This document shows, in pieces, positions 4,884 to 7,154 of a stretch of 7,154 bases of DNA. Within the stretch, counting starts at the first letter, position 1; each line of letters begins with the position of its first letter. Made by a program: the position numbers and the translations under genes. The notes below the pieces were generated by a model. That model made no database searches. It was not told where the DNA came from and was given only the letters and a program-made list of their open reading frames with translations. This DNA is from Paracoccus sp. (in: a-proteobacteria) (GTDB lineage: Bacteria; Pseudomonadota; Alphaproteobacteria; Rhodobacterales; Rhodobacteraceae), in NCBI GenBank assembly GCA_018056045.1, contig JAGPGI010000140.1:1-7154 (forward strand). Reading direction: 5' to 3'.

Positions 4884-6605
4884 ATGATCGGAACCGCAAC
4901 GAGCCATGCCGAACTCTGCCGGGATTTTGCATGGGATGTCCCCGAATTCTACAATATCGGCGTCGATATCTGTGACAAATGGGCAAAGACGCAGCCCGAG
5001 CGTCTGGCGCTGATCGATGTCGATCCGCAGGGCGACAGCCGGGAATACAGCTTTCTGGATCTGCAGAACCGCTCGAACCAGCTTGCCAATGCGCTGACGG
5101 ATCTGGGCATCCGCCGTGGCGATGCGGTCGGCGACCGGGTCGGGGTTCTGCTGCCTCAGGGTCTTGAGACCGCGCTGACCCATATCGCGGTGCTCAAGAT
5201 GGGCTGCGTCTCGATCCCGCTGTTCACGCTCTTCGGCGAAGAGGCCCTGCTGCACCGGCTGCGCGATTCCGGCGCGAAAGCGGTGATCACCAATGCCGAA
5301 GGCGCGCGCAAGCTGGCGCTGATCCGCGACCAGCTTGCCGATCTGGAATTCGTCATTTCCATCGACGCGGACGCTGGGGACGGCGATGGCACCATCCCCT
5401 TTCATGCGCTGTGCGACCGGCAGGGTCGGGACTATACCCCCTGCCCGACCCGGGCCGATGATCCGGCGATCCTGATCTATACCTCGGGCACGACCGGCAA
5501 CCCAAAGGGCGCGCTGCATGCGCATCGGGTCCTGCTCGGGCATCTGCCGGGGGTCGAGGTCAGCCATAATTTCCTGCCCTTTCCCGATGACCGGTTCTGG
5601 ACGCCGGCCGACTGGGCCTGGATCGGCGGGTTGCTGGATGTGCTGATGCCGGCGCTGCATCACGGCATTCCGGTCGTCGCCTGCCGCTTTGCCAAATTCC
5701 AGGCCGAGACCGCCTTTGAACTGATGAAGACCTATCGCATCCGCAATGTCTTTCTGCCGCCCACCGCGCTCAAGATCATGCGCCAGCTGCCGGATGCAGC
5801 CGGATACGGGCTGAAGCTGCGCTCGGTGGCCAGTGGCGGCGAGACGCTGGGCAAGGAACTGACCCGCTGGGGGCAGGAGGTCTTCGGGACCACGATCAAC
5901 GAATTCTACGGGCAGACGGAATGCAATATGGTCGTCTCCAGTTGCTCGGCGCTTGAGCCGCCGCGACCGGGCATGATGGGCCGCGCCGTTCCGGGCCATG
6001 CGGTCGAGATCGTCGATCCCCAGACCGGCGCCGTGCAGACCGCCGGGACCGAGGGCGCCATCGCCGTCGGCGCGCCTGACCCGGTGATATTCCTTGGCTA
6101 TTGGAACAAGCCCGAGGCCACGGCGGAGAAATTCGTCGACGGTCCCGAAGGGCGCTGGCTGCTGACCGGCGACCGGGGCGTGAAGGATGCCGATGGCTGG
6201 CTGCAATTTGTCGGGCGCGACGATGATGTGATCAGCTCGGCCGGCTACCGGATCGGCCCGGCCGAGATCGAGGATTGCCTGATCGCCCATGAGGCCGTCC
6301 ATCTGGCCGGCGTGGTCGGCAAGCCCGATGCGCTGCGCGGCTTCGTGGTCGCAGCCTATGTGGTCCTGAGCGAGGGCTTCCGGCCCTCGGACGCGTTGGC
6401 CGCCGAGATTGCCGGGCATGTGAAATCCCGTCTGGCGGCCTATGAATATCCCCGCGTCGTGCGTTTCATCGAAGCCATGCCGATGACGACCACCGGCAAG
6501 ATCATCCGCGCAAGGCTGCGCGAGATGGCCGAGGCCGAGGCCCGGGCGGATGCCCTGCACGGCGCCGCCGAAAATCATGCGAAAGGTCCGGCCCATGAGC
6601 GCTGA
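4884..6605 (+). CDS. AMP-forming acyl-CoA synthetase (ANL superfamily)
   Basis: The 573-residue enzyme activates a carboxylic acid with ATP to an acyl-adenylate and then transfers it to CoA. All core motifs are intact: the P-loop YTSGTTGNPKG (199-209), FYGQTECN (341-348) that contacts AMP, the LLTGD aspartate (Asp430), the GRDDDVISSAGYRIGPAEIE hinge and CoA region (444-463), and the C-terminal catalytic lysine Lys539 in TTTGKIIR. The overall style (TPADWAWIGGL at 240-250, GYWNKPEAT) resembles acetyl-/medium-chain acyl-CoA synthetases of the ACSM/AcsA type. The acid-binding pocket cannot be assigned by eye, so the substrate is left open. The gene ends 11 bases inside the following enoyl-CoA hydratase gene, suggesting both act on the same acyl-CoA. 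No signal or membrane segment is seen; the enzyme is cytoplasmic. Confidence 0.92.
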   Translation: MIGTATSHAELCRDFAWDVPEFYNIGVDICDKWAKTQPERLALIDVDPQGDSREYSFLDLQNRSNQLANALTDLGIRRGDAVGDRVGVLLPQGLETALTHIAVLKMGCVSIPLFTLFGEEALLHRLRDSGAKAVITNAEGARKLALIRDQLADLEFVISIDADAGDGDGTIPFHALCDRQGRDYTPCPTRADDPAILIYTSGTTGNPKGALHAHRVLLGHLPGVEVSHNFLPFPDDRFWTPADWAWIGGLLDVLMPALHHGIPVVACRFAKFQAETAFELMKTYRIRNVFLPPTALKIMRQLPDAAGYGLKLRSVASGGETLGKELTRWGQEVFGTTINEFYGQTECNMVVSSCSALEPPRPGMMGRAVPGHAVEIVDPQTGAVQTAGTEGAIAVGAPDPVIFLGYWNKPEATAEKFVDGPEGRWLLTGDRGVKDADGWLQFVGRDDDVISSAGYRIGPAEIEDCLIAHEAVHLAGVVGKPDALRGFVVAAYVVLSEGFRPSDALAAEIAGHVKSRLAAYEYPRVVRFIEAMPMTTTGKIIRARLREMAEAEARADALHGAAENHAKGPAHER

Positions 6606-7154
6606 GAACAAGGTCCTGCTCCGGCGCGAGGGCGCCGTCGCCATCGTCACCCTGAACCGCCCCGACCAGCGAAACGCGATTGACGCCGAAACCAGCGCGG
6701 GGCTGCGCGCCGCCTTCGACGAATTCGAGCGCGACCCTGCGCTGCGGGTCGCGGTCCTGACCGGGGCCGGCCCGGTCTTTTGCGCCGGCATGGATCTGAA
6801 AGCCTTCGTCAGTGGCGAGGCCGAGGCGATCCTGTTCGGCCCCGGCCGTCTGGGCGGCTTTGTCAGCCGGCGCCGCAGCAAGCCGGTGATCGCCGCGATT
6901 CAGGGTCCGGCCCTTGCCGGCGGGTTCGAGCTGATGCTGGCCTGCGACATGGCCGTCGCCGTCCGGACCGCGACCTTCGGCCTGCCCGAGGCCCGGCGCG
7001 GACTTGTCGCGGGTGCAGGCGGCGCCTTTCGCATCGCCCAGCTTCTGCCCAGGGCCATCGCCAACGAGATCCTGCTGACCGGTGCGCCTTTCGGGGCCGC
7101 GCGGGCCGAGGCGCTGGGTCTCGTGAACCGCGTCGTCGAAGAAAACCCGCTGGC
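6595..7154 (+). CDS. Enoyl-CoA hydratase/isomerase (crotonase family), 3' partial
   Basis: 186 complete codons are present before the window ends; the family is normally about 255-270 residues, so roughly the last 70-80 are missing. ATG at 6595 overlaps the end of the synthetase gene by 11 bases in another frame, and the start is followed by the usual VLLRREGAVAIVTLNRPDQR strand. Crotonase features are VFCAGMDLKAF (61-71, the first oxyanion-hole loop), IQGPALAGGFELMLACD (102-118, the second) and FGLPEARRGLVAGAGG (128-143). Both glutamates used by true hydratases appear conserved: Glu112 (GGFEL) and Glu132 (LPE). This favours addition of water to a 2-enoyl-CoA, although isomerase or other crotonase activities remain possible. 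The tight overlap with the synthetase argues for a shared acyl-CoA pathway. Confidence 0.9.
   Translation, partial: MSAENKVLLRREGAVAIVTLNRPDQRNAIDAETSAGLRAAFDEFERDPALRVAVLTGAGPVFCAGMDLKAFVSGEAEAILFGPGRLGGFVSRRRSKPVIAAIQGPALAGGFELMLACDMAVAVRTATFGLPEARRGLVAGAGGAFRIAQLLPRAIANEILLTGAPFGAARAEALGLVNRVVEENPL

Noticed and set aside
3555..6881. A continuous minus-strand open frame of 1108 codons spanning the MetX-like gene and reading on through the complement of the synthetase and hydratase genes.
   Set aside because: Only the last 390 codons resemble a protein family and have a signal peptide and ribosome site at 4727. The upstream part is the antisense of well-supported genes, low in complexity and explained by GC-rich codon bias that removes stops from the opposite strand.

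Overview
The window is dense, GC-rich bacterial DNA with strongly G/C-ending codons, GTG and ATG starts and several ATGA/GTGA stop-start overlaps. The ectoine-catabolic eutC-doeA(eutD)-doeB(eutE) block points to an alphaproteobacterium, most likely a Rhodobacterales/Paracoccus-like organism. This placement is inferred from gene content and protein style, not from a marker gene.

Layout. (1) Positions 1-2855, + strand: the tail of an ectoine/hydroxyectoine catabolic operon. It holds the C-terminal two thirds of EutC (cut by the window edge), then complete DoeA/EutD (ectoine hydrolase), then complete DoeB/EutE (N-acetyl-diaminobutyrate deacetylase). The three genes abut or overlap, so they are almost certainly one translationally coupled transcript. 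DoeA opens the ectoine ring and DoeB removes the acetyl group, giving L-2,4-diaminobutyrate and acetate. (2) Positions 2856-3541, + strand: a compact type II toxin-antitoxin module (Phd/YefM-type antitoxin and VapC-type PIN toxin, GTGA overlap). It is preceded by an unusual run of three alternating GACTAA/TTAGTC half-sites that looks like its operator. It sits where the downstream ectoine genes (aminotransferase doeD/atf and dehydrogenase doeC/ssd) are often found in relatives. (3) Positions 3555-4727, - strand: a 390-residue alpha/beta hydrolase of the homoserine O-acetyltransferase (MetX) superfamily with an N-terminal signal peptide, hence probably an exported paralogue rather than a methionine-biosynthetic enzyme. 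(4) Positions 4728-4883: a 156-base divergent intergenic region with candidate overlapping promoters for both directions and a GC-rich, hairpin-prone leader. (5) Positions 4884-7154, + strand: an AMP-forming acyl-CoA synthetase overlapping by 11 bases an enoyl-CoA hydratase/isomerase that runs off the window end. Together these form an acyl-CoA activation and hydration operon of unknown substrate.

No RNA gene, CRISPR array, insertion sequence or phage gene was seen. No gene-free stretch exceeds 300 bases. The genes are all recognisable families. The points most worth a second look are the signal-peptide-bearing MetX-like protein, the toxin-antitoxin operator and its position at the end of a shortened ectoine operon, and an alanine in place of the first glycine of the EutC dinucleotide-binding loop.
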